Source: Sandaracinaceae bacterium (GTDB lineage: Bacteria > Myxococcota_A > Polyangia > Polyangiales > Houyiibacteriaceae). From it: a stretch of 64,000 nucleotides of DNA. Both the position numbers and the translations under genes were made by a program. The stretch lies in NCBI GenBank assembly GCA_020633075.1, contig JACKEI010000001.1, forward strand, positions 124,001 through 188,000, given 5' to 3'. Position 1 is the stretch's first letter. Each line of letters starts with the position of its first letter. Positions 63,638 through 64,000 of this stretch are shown piece after piece. The notes below the pieces were generated by a model. The model had not been told where the DNA came from, did not search any database, and saw only the letters and a list, made by a program, of their open reading frames with translations.

Positions 63638-64000
63638 GTGAGTACGACTCACTCCGCACACCCGTCCGCGGTCGAGCGAGAGGGGCGGTCCCTCCGGCAG
63701 TTCTTCATCGTCGTCGCGCTCGTCATGCTGCTGGTGTTTCTGCACCGCTGGGCGGGAACGACGAGCTTCGGGGACCTGGACCCCACGGCGATGCTCGCCC
63801 TCGGCTTCGTGGTGCTCGGCAGCTACACCATCGGCGCTCTTGCCGAGATCGTGCGCCTCCCGCACATCACCGGCTACCTCCTGGCTGGGCTCTTCTTCGG
63901 GCCGTCCGTCGCCCACGCGCTAGCGCCGGCCCTGGCCGCGCTGCTCGGCGCGGAGAGCCCGTGGCCGCCGTTCGATCGCGGCATCTTGAACCAGAGCGTC
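63638..64000 (+). CDS. Kef/CPA2-type cation:proton antiporter, N-terminal part
   Basis: The visible 121 codons (GTG start at 63638) run off the right edge. The protein has a short polar N-terminus and at least two membrane helices: a first from about residue 24, and a second from about 55, followed by the CPA2-typical IVRLPHITGYLLAGLFFGPS signature. The family exchanges Na+ or K+ for protons. The frame stays open to the last base. Whether a C-terminal RCK/TrkA domain follows cannot be seen. Confidence 0.8.
   Translation, partial: MSTTHSAHPSAVEREGRSLRQFFIVVALVMLLVFLHRWAGTTSFGDLDPTAMLALGFVVLGSYTIGALAEIVRLPHITGYLLAGLFFGPSVAHALAPALAALLGAESPWPPFDRGILNQSV

Overview
The window is about 64 kb of GC-rich, gene-dense chromosome from a Gram-negative bacterium that is most likely a myxobacterium (Myxococcota, probably class Polyangia). 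The pointers are very high third-position GC, many lipobox lipoproteins, a TamA/TamB outer-membrane pair, a Ser/Thr kinase with a multi-pass C-terminus, an AgmX/PglI-like C-terminal domain, a protein resembling a myxobacteria-restricted family (TIGR02265/DUF2378), and abundant SDR, Rieske, TetR and sulfotransferase genes. I saw no rRNA, tRNA, CRISPR array, insertion sequence, phage or biosynthetic megasynthase. About 54 protein genes are supported, including a fragment at each edge; no gap between genes exceeds about 300 bases.

Layout. 1-13.5 kb: a leftward envelope block (lipoprotein, barrel-like protein, AgmX-like lipoprotein, HEAT-repeat protein, TamA-like Omp85, TamB, GlmM). 13.5-23.3 kb: two SDRs flanking a dCTPase-like MazG protein; a leftward unit (YbgC thioesterase, membrane PPC-like protein, M1 aminopeptidase, SDR) whose members all overlap by 4 bp; a lipoprotein-GDPD pair; a DUF2378-like protein; an A-type Fe-S carrier. 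23.3-31.7 kb: an exported dikinase with glucan-water-dikinase domain order, a sulfotransferase, a homologue of plant cycloeucalenol cycloisomerase, a Ser/Thr kinase, MoaA and a dienelactone hydrolase. 31.7-36.1 kb: TetR divergent from a KshA/Neverland-like Rieske oxygenase, an NTF2-fold protein, a methyltransferase and an aldehyde dehydrogenase. 36.1-44.7 kb: Maf/YceF, a YgjP-like metallopeptidase, a solitary Dam methylase, an aminotransferase, an esterase-like lipoprotein, an acyl-CoA dehydrogenase and a patatin. 44.7-50.8 kb: an MDR reductase, a second Rieske oxygenase, TetR, a KshA-like protein that has lost its Rieske cluster, a GST and a GMC oxidoreductase. 51-64 kb: a DUF3553-like protein, a FolB-cupin fusion coupled to an SDR, a P-loop ATPase, ribosomal protein L28, MlaF/MlaE, a lipase-like lipoprotein, alanine racemase, a lipoprotein, a P450 with its TetR, a membrane protein and the start of a Kef/CPA2 antiporter.

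Two themes stand out. First, enzymes that fit sterol or steroid chemistry (cycloisomerase homologue, KshA/Neverland-type Rieske proteins, P450, GMC oxidoreductase, SDRs) are scattered among three TetR regulators, each with a readable inverted-repeat operator nearby; one operator matches the published KstR consensus and lies inside the promoter of the Rieske gene. Second, at least twelve genes have a TANNNT hexamer exactly 6-7 nt before the start codon, which suggests frequent leaderless transcription and was used here to correct several starts.
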